Below, piece after piece: positions 1-7,512 of a DNA stretch of 64,000 nt. Within the stretch, counting starts at the first letter, position 1. The number at the start of each line of letters is the position of its first letter. The notes under the pieces were generated by a model, which was given only the letters and a program-made list of their open reading frames with translations, was not told where the DNA came from and ran no database searches. The translations under genes and the position numbers were made by a program. The stretch is from Pyxidicoccus trucidator (GTDB lineage: Bacteria; Myxococcota; Myxococcia; Myxococcales; Myxococcaceae). The stretch is taken from contig NZ_JAAIXZ010000005.1 of assembly GCF_010894435.1 (NCBI RefSeq), positions 557,558 through 621,557 of the forward strand, written 5' to 3'.

Positions 1-1772
1 TGGTTCTCGTGGAACTGCGGCGCGGCGGTGATGCGCTTGCGCCAGCCCGAGGAGCCGAACGTCGCGCGGTCCAACGCGTGCAGCAGCATCACCCCGCCCT
101 GCGGCGTCCTCATGCCCGTGAGCAGCGACACCAGCGTCGACTTGCCACCGCCGGATGGGCCCTCCAGCAGGATGCGGTCGCCCTGCGCGATCTGGAACGA
201 GCAGTTCTCGAGCACCGGCCGGGTGCGCGCGTCGTGCCGGAAGGTCACGCCCCGCGCCTCGATGAGGGCTCCGCCGGCGGCGTCGGTGGGCTTGCCTCCC
301 TCCATTTCGAGAGGGACTTTCGATTCGAGCTCGGGGCGGCCCACCGCGAGCAACAAGTCGCGGATCTGCTCGAACGACACCGCCGCCTGGGAGACCTGCT
401 GGAAGAAGACGGCGACCTCGTCGAAGGCTCGCAGCGCGAGCAGGATGCCGCCCACGGACACCGCCAGCGCGCTGGCATTGGCCGTACTGCTGCTGAACGC
501 CGGCAGCAAGGTCAGCAGGGCGAGCACCAACCAGCCGTCGCGCAGGAGCGCGGTCAGCTGCATGGTCCGGCGATCCATGACCTTGGAGATCTCGGAGTAG
601 GAGCTCAAGCGGACGTCTTCGCCATCATGCCAGCGCTCGAGTGGGAGCTGCGCCAGCCGCGTTCGATGACCGAGCATGCGCTCGAGCAGGTCGTGGGTGA
701 TCTCGACGCGCGCGCTCGACCACGCCCGCTGGACGCCGTAGTGGCGGCGCGCGAGGACGAACGCGACCACGACCCACAGGACGAGCACTATCGCCTGGGG
801 CCACCCTCCCGCCCCGAGCACGAGGATGACGCCCGCCAGGACCAGGTCGACGAGCGACAACACCGCGAGCAGGGCGCCGCCGACCGCGAGCTGCTCGACG
901 ACCTCCGCCTCGGCGACGCGGCCGAAATGGCGGCCGATACCGTCGAGCCGCACCTCGTCGGGGGTCAGCTTGAGGGTTCCCGCGAGGAGCTGCTGCTTCA
1001 GCAGCGTTCCGAGCCGGATCGAGAACACGCCCTGCCACCACACCTCGAGCATGCGCAGCGGAATCGCGCAGGCAATCACGGCGATCCACCCCAGGAACCA
1101 GCCGGTCTCGAGGTGGGCCTGGAGCGCGGCGCGACCGAGCAACCAGAACGAGGCAGCCAGCACCAGCGAGAGGAGCGTGTGGCTCACGAGGATGCCGGCG
1201 ACGAGCGACGGGATGTCGCCGAGCAGCGTCCGCCGACTCGCGGTGCGTCTGGGGCGCATGATCCAGCCAGTGCGCAGCTGCACCTGGCCGAGCCGCTGCA
1301 GCAGCATCTGGGAGCGGGCGTGCTCGCGCGCACGGGGCGACATCTCCACGCCGCCGAGCAGCTGGTCCACCTCGGCGACGGTGGCTTCCTGCTCTTCGCG
1401 CAGGAGCGCGAGCGCGCTCTTCGTCGAGACCGAAACCGCCGTGGCGTCGCGCGCGAGCAGGCGCAGCTTCCCGCGCCGCGTCCCCAGCAGCACCAGATAG
1501 GACGGGACGCCGTCTCGCCGGACCTGGAGGATGCAGGGCGCGGCGCGTTCGAGGACGTCGGGCAGCTCGTGGTAGAGCGGCGTGATCGGCTCGAGCTCCA
1601 CGCCAAGTCGATCTCCGAGCGCGAACATCCAGACCCGGCTCGGCTCGACGGCCGCCGCGGGCGGAGCGATCTCACCCGCGGCCCTGCCATAGCCTTGCCT
1701 CTGCGCCAGTTGCTCCAGCGCGTCGGGCAGTCGCTCGACCGGCCACAACAAGTCGGAGTGCGAGCGCGTCAT
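1..1772 (-). CDS. Peptide-export ABC transporter, permease/ATPase (NHLM ABC2-like), C-terminus cut by window edge
   Basis: Inner-membrane ABC half-transporter predicted to export a small peptide together with the adjacent C39 ABC protein and HlyD adaptor. About 590 codons are visible. Residues ~1-150 form a soluble N-terminal region that looks like a degenerate C39-type or cyclic-nucleotide-like module with no visible catalytic Cys. A six-helix permease follows, including the hydrophobic stretch ILVSHTLLSLVLAASFWLLG. Near the left edge the nucleotide-binding domain begins with Walker A (GPSGGGKST) and a Q-loop ending APQFHEN, where the window stops. The start ATG overlaps the stop of the upstream C39 transporter as ATGA (1769-1772), so the two are translationally coupled. 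The HlyD / C39-ABC / second-ABC order is that of NHLM-type bacteriocin exporters. Signature and Walker B motifs lie outside the window and could not be checked. Confidence 0.85.
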   Translation of the reverse strand, partial: MTRSHSDLLWPVERLPDALEQLAQRQGYGRAAGEIAPPAAAVEPSRVWMFALGDRLGVELEPITPLYHELPDVLERAAPCILQVRRDGVPSYLVLLGTRRGKLRLLARDATAVSVSTKSALALLREEQEATVAEVDQLLGGVEMSPRAREHARSQMLLQRLGQVQLRTGWIMRPRRTASRRTLLGDIPSLVAGILVSHTLLSLVLAASFWLLGRAALQAHLETGWFLGWIAVIACAIPLRMLEVWWQGVFSIRLGTLLKQQLLAGTLKLTPDEVRLDGIGRHFGRVAEAEVVEQLAVGGALLAVLSLVDLVLAGVILVLGAGGWPQAIVLVLWVVVAFVLARRHYGVQRAWSSARVEITHDLLERMLGHRTRLAQLPLERWHDGEDVRLSSYSEISKVMDRRTMQLTALLRDGWLVLALLTLLPAFSSSTANASALAVSVGGILLALRAFDEVAVFFQQVSQAAVSFEQIRDLLLAVGRPELESKVPLEMEGGKPTDAAGGALIEARGVTFRHDARTRPVLENCSFQIAQGDRILLEGPSGGGKSTLVSLLTGMRTPQGGVMLLHALDRATFGSSGWRKRITAAPQFHEN

Positions 1773-4498
1773 CCCACCAGCTCCAAGCCGCCTGCGCCGG
1801 GCTCCGCGACCGGCGTCTCCACGGGCTTCGGTGCCGGCCTCTCCACCAGCTGGCCGTCCGAAAGCCACCAATGGCGCCAGTGCCCACCGCCCCAGAGCAG
1901 CGTGCGATTCTCCTGGTCGGCGCGAAGGAGCACGGCGTACCGCGACTCTTTGTTCGCGAGCAGCTCCTTCGGCGACCCGTTCTCGAGGATCCGGCCGTTC
2001 TCGACCACGAGCACGCGATCGAACTCCTGGGTGTGCTCGACGTCGTGGGTGACACAGAGGAGCGTGATGTCTGCCCAGAGCCGCCGGGACTCGGCGAGGA
2101 GCCGCGCGCGCCGGTCGCGATCGAGACCGCGAAAGGGCTCGTCGAGGATGGCCAGGCGCACGCCGGAGCGAAGCATCGCGCGCGCCAGGCGCACGCGCTG
2201 ACCCTGGCCGCCCGAGACCAGCCCTCCGCCTTCGCCCAACGACGTCTGCAGCCCGTCTGGAAGCGCCTCGAGGATGTCGAGCATCTCGGCGCCCTTGAGC
2301 GCCCCGGACAGTGACCAGCCGTGCGCGCCATCGTTGCCATACCGGAGGTTGTCGATGAGGCTCTGGTTCCAGAGACTGATCGCCGGATCCACCCAGGCCG
2401 TGGTGCGCCGCAGCCGCTCGACAGCGGCCTGATCGAGCACCTGCCCGTCGACCTTGATCTCGCCGCGCGCCGGCCGGAGCCAGCCGAGCAAAAGGCCGAC
2501 CAGCGTCGACTTGCCTGCTCCGGAGACACCGACCACGGCCACGTGCTCGCCGGGGGCGATGTTCAAGGAAACCTTGTCGAGGATGGTGTGACCGCCGCCT
2601 TTCACGCGGACCTTCTCCATCAAAATCGAAACGCCGCTCGCGGCGGCCGCGGGCGCGACAGGCTCCTGCATTGGCGCCTCAGGCCGGGCCGGCGTCTCCT
2701 TGATGTCGCCGATGATGTCGAGGAGCCGGCGAACCCGGTTCATCGCATTCGGGAACGCGCGGCTCAGCACCATCAGTCGCTGGCCGAGGATGGGGAACCG
2801 CAGCGCCCAATAGACGACCAACAACACCAGCGAAGCCCGCTCGGTGCCCGCGAGGTACGAATAGACGAGCAGCATGACGAGGCCGTAGCTCCCCAGCATC
2901 AGCCCGCCTTCGAACCCGACCGACAGCGTCTGGATCCAATAGCGCGCCTTGGTCCAGCTGACGAGCAAGGTCTCCTGTGCGCGGCGCAGCGACCGCTCGG
3001 CGCCGTGGATCCGGATCGGCGTGAGCCCGACGAGCGCGTTCAGGGTGAATCCGCTGAGCGCGCCTGAGTGCATCTGCACGCGCAGGTCGGGCTCGAAGAG
3101 CAGCTTCTGCGCGACCAGGGGCACGAGCAGCGTGACCGCCGCGAGCGCGAGCACGATGTGCCATGCATACGGTGCGGCCCAGATGAGCGCGGCGGTGATG
3201 CTCGCGACCTCGAGCGACAGGATGACGGCCTGCGCGAGCAGGAGCGGCAGCGACCGCATCGCCTGGATGTTGTGCGTGCGAGACGCCATGTCGGAGGCGA
3301 GCCGGCTCTGGAAATAGCGGTCCTCCATCTCGGGGAGCTTCTCGAAATACGCCTTCCGCAGCCGCACCTCGAGCCGGCGGCCGATGCCGAGCAATCCCAA
3401 TGAAATGGGGATTTGGATGACCATGAAGCAGAGCGCGACGCCCGCGAGAACGGCCATGCCCGTCGCGCGCTGCGCGAACGTGCCGAGGTCGCGCCCCAGG
3501 TCGAGCACGCCCCGGAGCATCAGCGCTTGCAGGATCCGCCCGAAGGTGGCGAACACCAGTCCCACCGCAATCAGGCCCGGAACGACCCACGAATCTTCGC
3601 CTCGCAGGCGGAGCAGCGTTCGCGCCGGGCTCACCTGCTTTGCGACGAGCTCCGTCGCCAGGCTGCTCGCGAGCACGGCTTTCGGCGCGTCTTCGCCTGC
3701 GCTCGAAGCCTCGCGCCAACCGCGAACCCGCATCAGCACCGCGCCGGTCATCGACAGCTCGCCCTCCACCTCGGGGTTGGGGCGAGCGGACCAATACGCA
3801 GCGGGAATGGGCACCTCGCCGGAAGCGTCCTTCGCAATCATGGATTGCAGCAGACCCGCCGCCGTCCGGCCTCGCCGGACAGCGCCCGCGCGGATCATCG
3901 CTTCGGACGCCCGGCACGCGGCGTCGAGCCTGGCGATCGACAGATACCCGGGGTCCTCGAGCGCCCGGGCAACCAGCTCCCGCGCCTGCGTCGCCCCCAG
4001 GTCCAGCAGGCGGCGCTCGAACGTCGCGACCGCCTCCTCGGACCCGGCCCATTCGCGCCAGCCGGCCGCCGGAACGGACGTGGTGTGCTGGTACAGGTGG
4101 CTCTGCAGCGTCGAAATCCGGGTCCAGTGACGGCCCGCCGCCGGGTCCATGACCTGGATGAATGGGCCGACGCGCTTCCACAGCACCACGAAGTGCGGCC
4201 GTCCTCCCGCGCTGAGCGTGACGATGATGGCGGGGAGCGCCTTGGCTTCAGGGACCACCACGTGATCAAGCGGAAGCATCACCTCCTCGGAGTCGAGCCC
4301 GAGCTGGTTCGCGACTTCATCCAAGGTGACGATCGAGGTGCCGTCGACGTCCGTCTGACACACTTCGCGAAGGACGCGATAGTTGAGCTCGACGCCCATT
4401 CCCGCGAACAGGCTCTTGAGCGAAGCGGGACCGCAGTCCGTCGCCGAGATCTGGATCACCTCGGGAATGATCGAGCGCCGGACCCTGGGAGGAGTCAT
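1769..4498 (-). CDS. C39 peptidase-containing ABC transporter (NHLM ABC1-like peptide maturation/exporter)
   Basis: Bifunctional inner-membrane exporter of 909 aa that should cut a double-glycine leader in the cytosol and export the product. The N-terminal C39 peptidase has Gln16, catalytic Cys22 (ATDCGPAS), His102 (GRPHFVVLW) and Asp118 (VMDPAAG), so the full triad plus oxyanion Gln is present. A six-helix permease follows at ~300-590. The C-terminal ATPase has Walker A (GVSGAGKST), the signature (LVSGGQGQRVRLARA) and Walker B (LAILDEPFRGLD). At 909 aa it is longer than the usual ~700-730 aa of C39 ABC exporters. The extra ~150-200 residues lie between the peptidase and the first membrane helix and have no domain I recognise. 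It starts 2 nt after the hlyD-type gene stop and overlaps the next ABC gene by 4 nt. The likely substrates are the divergent Gly-Gly micropeptides at 5930 and 7041 (inference). Confidence 0.92.
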   Translation of the reverse strand: MTPPRVRRSIIPEVIQISATDCGPASLKSLFAGMGVELNYRVLREVCQTDVDGTSIVTLDEVANQLGLDSEEVMLPLDHVVVPEAKALPAIIVTLSAGGRPHFVVLWKRVGPFIQVMDPAAGRHWTRISTLQSHLYQHTTSVPAAGWREWAGSEEAVATFERRLLDLGATQARELVARALEDPGYLSIARLDAACRASEAMIRAGAVRRGRTAAGLLQSMIAKDASGEVPIPAAYWSARPNPEVEGELSMTGAVLMRVRGWREASSAGEDAPKAVLASSLATELVAKQVSPARTLLRLRGEDSWVVPGLIAVGLVFATFGRILQALMLRGVLDLGRDLGTFAQRATGMAVLAGVALCFMVIQIPISLGLLGIGRRLEVRLRKAYFEKLPEMEDRYFQSRLASDMASRTHNIQAMRSLPLLLAQAVILSLEVASITAALIWAAPYAWHIVLALAAVTLLVPLVAQKLLFEPDLRVQMHSGALSGFTLNALVGLTPIRIHGAERSLRRAQETLLVSWTKARYWIQTLSVGFEGGLMLGSYGLVMLLVYSYLAGTERASLVLLVVYWALRFPILGQRLMVLSRAFPNAMNRVRRLLDIIGDIKETPARPEAPMQEPVAPAAAASGVSILMEKVRVKGGGHTILDKVSLNIAPGEHVAVVGVSGAGKSTLVGLLLGWLRPARGEIKVDGQVLDQAAVERLRRTTAWVDPAISLWNQSLIDNLRYGNDGAHGWSLSGALKGAEMLDILEALPDGLQTSLGEGGGLVSGGQGQRVRLARAMLRSGVRLAILDEPFRGLDRDRRARLLAESRRLWADITLLCVTHDVEHTQEFDRVLVVENGRILENGSPKELLANKESRYAVLLRADQENRTLLWGGGHWRHWWLSDGQLVERPAPKPVETPVAEPGAGGLELVG

Positions 4499-4500
4499 GG

Positions 4501-5718
4501 TCAGCGGGCCTCGGCTTCGGGCTGAAACACGGTCACGGGCGGTTCTTCAGGCTGCGGATTCCATTCGCCGAGCGCCCGCATCAGCAGCGCGACAGGCGAC
4601 GCCCGCGCGACCTCGACCTCCACCGACAGGGTCATGCCGTGGCGGAGCTGGATGCGCGGATCGTCCGGGGGTGCGAACTTGAGCTCGACGCGCACCGTAC
4701 CGGGGATGGCCTCGGGCGTGGCCGTCTGACCGGGCTCGGTCCCGACGGCCGTCACCCTGGCGGGGACCGTCCCGTAGATGGTGTTCGGGTAGCCGTCGAG
4801 CTTGAGGCGCGCCGTCTGGCCGGGCTGGATCAATCCGACGACCTCCTTCGGGAAACGGGCGCGCACCCGCACCTCGGCATTGCTCGCGACGATGGTGCCG
4901 ACCCGCTGCCCATCAGCGATGAATGCTCCCGAGCCGAGCTCCGCCACGTCGACCAGGTGGCCCGTGGCCGGCGCCCGATACAGCTTCCGCTCGATCTGGT
5001 ACTCGAGGCGGTCGATGGTGCCCCGAAGCTCCCGGATCCGCCCCTCGGCGCCCAGCTCCTCGCGCTCGAGTCCGAGCAGCTGCGCGGCGAGGGCTTGACG
5101 GCGCACGTTCTGCTCGCGCTGCAGTCGGGTGAGCGCCAGGCCCTGCGCCGTCTGCGCGAAGCTGAGCGCATCGACATCGGTCTTGCGCTCGAGCTTCTCC
5201 ATCTCCGAGACCGCGCCCGTCGGGCTCTTGAGGGCCAGCTCCGCGCGTTCCACCGCGAGCCGGTGCCTGGGCACGAGCTCCTGCGCCCTCCCCAGCACCT
5301 CCTTGACCGCGACCTCATCCACCCGTGCCGTCAAAGCCGCCTCTTCGCGCTTGTTGGTGATCTGCTGGCGGATGATGGCGAGCTCCTTCTCGGTCGCGGT
5401 GAGCGTCGCCTTGCTCCGATCGAGTTCGAGGCGCTCGGCCCGTGCGTCGAACTCGATGAGAAGATCGCCTTCCTTGACCTGCTGGTCGAGTTTGAGCCGC
5501 GAGAGCACGACCCTGCCCGCGCTGGGCGGCTCGATGCGATGGACGGCGTTGTGTGGCTCGATGCGGGCCTGTGAGCTGGCCTTGACGAGCGGGACCTTGG
5601 CGAACAGCGACCAGGCGATGAGCCCGCCGGCGCACAACACCATCAGAGCGACGAACACGAGGCGCGTGTCCGACTCGTAGCTCAGGGAACGAAGGGTCCG
5701 CTCGAAGGGATATGCCAT
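4501..5718 (-). CDS. HlyD family secretion adaptor (NHLM HlyD-like)
   Basis: Periplasmic membrane-fusion protein of 405 aa that would connect the ABC exporters to the outer membrane. One transmembrane helix lies at ~20-42 (LVFVALMVLCAGGLIAWS). A biotinyl-lipoyl half-motif (HRIEPPSAGRVV) follows at ~62, then a long alpha-helical coiled hairpin at ~95-240. The second lipoyl half is YRAPATGHLVDVAELGSGAF at ~243-262, followed by beta-barrel domains. It is the first gene of a three-gene minus-strand operon, with only 2 nt before the C39 ABC gene. A TTGACA element on the minus strand lies ~36 nt upstream of the ATG (plus-strand tgtcaa at ~5754), but no good -10 accompanies it. The 5' ~540 bp of this gene is duplicated as a broken copy at 6430-6829. 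Confidence 0.92.
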   Translation of the reverse strand: MAYPFERTLRSLSYESDTRLVFVALMVLCAGGLIAWSLFAKVPLVKASSQARIEPHNAVHRIEPPSAGRVVLSRLKLDQQVKEGDLLIEFDARAERLELDRSKATLTATEKELAIIRQQITNKREEAALTARVDEVAVKEVLGRAQELVPRHRLAVERAELALKSPTGAVSEMEKLERKTDVDALSFAQTAQGLALTRLQREQNVRRQALAAQLLGLEREELGAEGRIRELRGTIDRLEYQIERKLYRAPATGHLVDVAELGSGAFIADGQRVGTIVASNAEVRVRARFPKEVVGLIQPGQTARLKLDGYPNTIYGTVPARVTAVGTEPGQTATPEAIPGTVRVELKFAPPDDPRIQLRHGMTLSVEVEVARASPVALLMRALGEWNPQPEEPPVTVFQPEAEAR

Positions 5719-5877
5719 GGTCCGCGAACCAAAGTCGCCTTAATGGTCGCGCCCTGTCAACACCTCGGCCACTGCTTTGTATTTCACGCTCCCATTGGAT
5801 GAATACGGGCACCTCGATGCGACGCGGGACTTCGCCCGCATCGCCGCAATGCGCCACACATTGAGTGCTGGTTCGAT

Positions 5878-5907
5878 TTGACATCCAGTTTCGAATACAC
5901 GTAGCGT
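5878..5907 (+). promoter_or_regulatory. Candidate promoter of micropeptide ORF 1
   Basis: A perfect -35 TTGACA (5878-5883) is followed after 18 nt by TAGCGT (5902-5907). The same arrangement is kept in the duplicate (TTGACA 6988-6993, TACCGT 7012-7017) although the spacer differs by several substitutions. The predicted start of transcription lies about 15 nt before the AAAGGAGG ribosome binding site. The -10 is inferred only from position and from retention of TA...GT in both copies. Confidence 0.55.
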
Positions 5908-5929
5908 TCAACTAGAAAGGAGGCACGAC

Positions 5930-5977
5930 ATGAAGATCAAGCTCCACGTTCGCGGCGGTCCGAAGGCGCGTTCGTAG
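5930..5977 (+). CDS. 15-residue micropeptide with Gly-Gly motif, candidate exporter substrate (copy 1)
   Basis: The ORF encodes MKIKLHVRGGPKARS. A perfect, strong ribosome binding site AAAGGAGG (5916-5923) sits 6 nt before the ATG. That is unusual in this GC-rich genome, where most starts here have weak sites. Gly9-Gly10 with hydrophobic Val at -4 (relative to the cut) resembles the end of a double-glycine leader. C39 cleavage would release PKARS or, alternatively, the intact peptide is exported. The second copy at 7041 has three differences inside the shared 14 codons and all are synonymous third-position changes. It then ends one residue earlier because TCG (Ser) became TAG. This pattern argues that the peptide is under selection. 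The ORF is divergent from and ~210 bp away from the C39/ABC/HlyD operon. The function (signal, pheromone, toxin or RiPP) is unknown, and I know of no described family with this sequence. Confidence 0.75.
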   Translation: MKIKLHVRGGPKARS

Positions 5978-5992
5978 TCAGTCGTTTTGACG

Positions 5993-6070
5993 CCAGCTGT
6001 CGAAGCTGGTCGTCCCTCGTTTTCGATCATCAGAGGGGGGTTGATGGGAATCTTCCATCAGCCCCTCCTC
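5993..6070 (+). terminator. Two-hairpin structured 3' region after micropeptide 1
   Basis: The first stem is CCAGCT (5993-5998) with AGCTGG (6004-6009). The second is a long stem, GGGGTTGATGG pairing with CCATCAGCCCC between 6033 and 6070, followed by a short pyrimidine stretch (tcatttctgg). In unit 2 the long stem is GGGGCTGATGG, so a G-U pair becomes G-C and pairing is preserved. This suggests the structure, probably a terminator or stabilising 3' element, is selected. Confidence 0.6.
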
Positions 6071-6391
6071 TCATTTCTGGCAACGTCTTGATCTTGCAGG
6101 TGCTCGTTCCTGCCAGGTTGCTCCAGAACGTCTCAGGCGCTTGAACCGAATATGCCAGGGCGCTCCTGGGTGGCTGTTGTGCCAGTCTCGTCGCTTCCCG
6201 GAGTTGGGCGATACCTCAACCCCAACTTCGCAGGTCGGGCAGGTTCGCCCGCCATTTGTCCCTGCTCCGCCGTGTGCCGCGCCAGCATTGATGAGCAAAT
6301 CGGCCTGCTTGAAATGACTCAAGCATCATCCTCCGACCTGCTGAGTCAGCCACCCTCGGCGAGTACCTCGGCACAGAGATTTTGAAGGGTT

Positions 6392-6417
6392 CAGGCAGCA
6401 GCGGCCACTGCTGCCTG
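6392..6417. repeat. Perfect inverted repeat at the junction of the two duplicated units
   Basis: CAGGCAGCAG (6392-6401) and CTGCTGCCTG (6408-6417) form a perfect 10-bp stem around a 6-nt loop. It lies in the ~70 bp between the end of unit 1 and the start of unit 2. No gene is seen here. It may be the trace of the event that made the duplication. Confidence 0.6.
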
Positions 6418-6429
6418 GGCCTGGGGGTA

Positions 6430-6829
6430 CTTGCGCTCGAGCTTCTCCATCTCCGAGACCGCGCCCGTCGGGCTCTTGAGGGCCAGCTCCGCGCGTTCCA
6501 CCGCGAGCCGGTGCCTGGGCGCGAGCTCCTGCTCCCTCCCCAGCGCCTCCTTGACCGCGACCTCGTCCACCCGTGCCGCCTTCCTTGACCTGCTGGTCGA
6601 GTTTGAGCAGCGAGAGCACGACCCTGCCCGCGCTGGGCGGCTCGATGCGATGGACGGCGTTGTGTGGCTCGATCCGGGCCTGTGAGCTGGCCTTGACGAG
6701 CGGGACCTTGGCGAACAGCGACCAGGCGATGAGCCCGCCTGCGCACGCCACCATCAGAGCGACGAACACGAGGCGCGTGTCCGACTCGTAGCTCAGGGAA
6801 CGAGGGGTCCGCGCGAAGGGATATGCCAT
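6430..6829 (-). pseudogene. Truncated, frameshifted duplicate of the HlyD adaptor gene
   Basis: From the ATG at 6829 the first ~85 codons are almost identical to the intact adaptor (MAYPFARTPRSLSYESDT, then the same TM segment). The copy has a 137-bp internal deletion relative to the parent (parental 5331-5467 missing, junction at ~6579-6580), which shifts the reading frame. It stops matching at 6430, so the lipoyl second half and the C-terminal two thirds are absent. It cannot make a functional adaptor. Its importance is as evidence that the whole divergent promoter/micropeptide module was duplicated from the parental locus. Confidence 0.9.
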
Positions 6830-6987
6830 GGTCCGCGAACCAAGGTCGCCTTGATGGTCGCGCCCTGTCAACACCTCGGCCACTGCTTTTGTGATTCACG
6901 CTCCCTGTCTGAATACGGGCGCCTCGATGCGACGCGAGACTTCGTCCGCATCGCCGCAATGCGCCACACATTTATCTTTGGTTCGAT

Positions 6988-7017
6988 TTGACATCCAGCT
7001 TTGAGTACAAGTACCGT
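6988..7017 (+). promoter_or_regulatory. Candidate promoter of micropeptide ORF 2
   Basis: TTGACA (6988-6993) and TACCGT (7012-7017) are separated by 18 nt, matching the layout upstream of copy 1. The ribosome binding site AAAGGAGG follows at 7027-7034. Confidence 0.5.
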
Positions 7018-7040
7018 TTAGCCTAGAAAGGAGGCACACC

Positions 7041-7085
7041 ATGAAGATCAAGCTCCACGTCCGCGGCGGCCCGAAGGCGCGCTAG
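7041..7085 (+). CDS. 14-residue micropeptide with Gly-Gly motif (copy 2)
   Basis: The ORF encodes MKIKLHVRGGPKAR. Its RBS AAAGGAGG (7027-7034) is 6 nt from the ATG, as in copy 1. The differences from copy 1 within the shared codons are GTT/GTC, GGT/GGC and CGT/CGC, all synonymous. The terminal Ser codon TCG is replaced by TAG, so the product lacks Ser15. If C39 cleavage occurs after Gly10 the product would be the tetrapeptide PKAR, against PKARS for copy 1. It lies downstream of the hlyD pseudogene remnant and has no adjacent intact exporter of its own, so it would depend on the operon at 1-5718. Confidence 0.72.
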   Translation: MKIKLHVRGGPKAR

Positions 7086-7103
7086 TAGTCAGGTGTTTTG
7101 ACG

Positions 7104-7181
7104 CCAGCTGTCGAAGCTGGTCGTTCCTCGTTTCCGATTACCAGAGGGGGGCTGATGGGGATTTTCCATCAGCCCCTCCTC
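7104..7181 (+). terminator. Two-hairpin structured 3' region after micropeptide 2
   Basis: CCAGCT/AGCTGG (7104-7120) is followed by GGGGCTGATGG pairing perfectly with CCATCAGCCCC (within 7144-7181). It is conserved with copy 1, including a pair change from G-U to G-C. Confidence 0.6.
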
Positions 7182-7440
7182 TCATTTCTGGCAACGTCTT
7201 GATCTTGCAGGTGCTCGTTCCTGCCAGGTTGCTCCAGAACGTCTCATGCGCTTGAGCCGAGTATTCCAGGGCGCTCCTGGGTGGTTGTTGTGTCAGTCTC
7301 GTGGCTTCCCGGAGCTGAGCGGTACCTCAATCTCAACCTTGCAAGTCGGGCAGGTTCGCCCGCCATTTTGTCCCTGCTCCGCCGTGTGCCGCGCCAGCAT
7401 TGATGAGTGAATCGGCCTGCTTGAGATGACTTGGCACCAT

Positions 7441-7488
7441 CCTCCGGCCTGCTGAGTCAGCCATCCTCCGACCTGCTGAGTCAGCCAC
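7441..7488. repeat. 24-bp direct tandem repeat near the end of unit 2
   Basis: Two copies of a 24-bp word beginning cctccg and containing ctgctgagtcagcca (7441-7464, 7465-7488) differ at two positions. Unit 1 has the word once (6330-6353), so it expanded after or during the duplication. No gene overlaps it. Confidence 0.7.
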
Positions 7489-7512
7489 CCTCGGCCAGTC
7501 ATCACGGTTTCA

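Larger units (their letters stand above)
5182..6360. repeat. Tandem segmental duplication, unit 1
   Basis: This unit contains the 5' half of the hlyD-type gene, the divergent promoter region, micropeptide ORF 1 and ~380 bp of conserved non-coding sequence downstream. It matches unit 2 (6430-7495) nearly base for base. The offset is 1111 bp through the promoter and peptide ORF, and 1248 bp left of a 137-bp deletion in unit 2. Shared left boundary: cttgcgctcgag at 5182/6430. Shared right boundary: ccaccctcggc at 6360/7495. The ~70 bp between the units carries a perfect hairpin (6392-6417). Confidence 0.9.
6430..7495. repeat. Tandem segmental duplication, unit 2
   Basis: Second copy of the hlyD-5'/micropeptide segment, holding the hlyD pseudogene, promoter, micropeptide 2, both hairpins and ~310 bp of non-coding sequence. 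Scattered substitutions and one-base indels separate it from unit 1, for example an extra T in the cgccatttt stretch near 7367. The duplication is therefore not a very recent perfect copy. No convincing ORF is conserved in the non-coding tail on either strand. Confidence 0.88.

Noticed and set aside
6071..6322. 83-codon minus-strand ORF in the non-coding tail of duplication unit 1, with a CPTC motif
   Set aside because: In unit 2 the matching frame is broken by a one-base insertion and an internal stop. The surrounding substitutions show no coding pattern.
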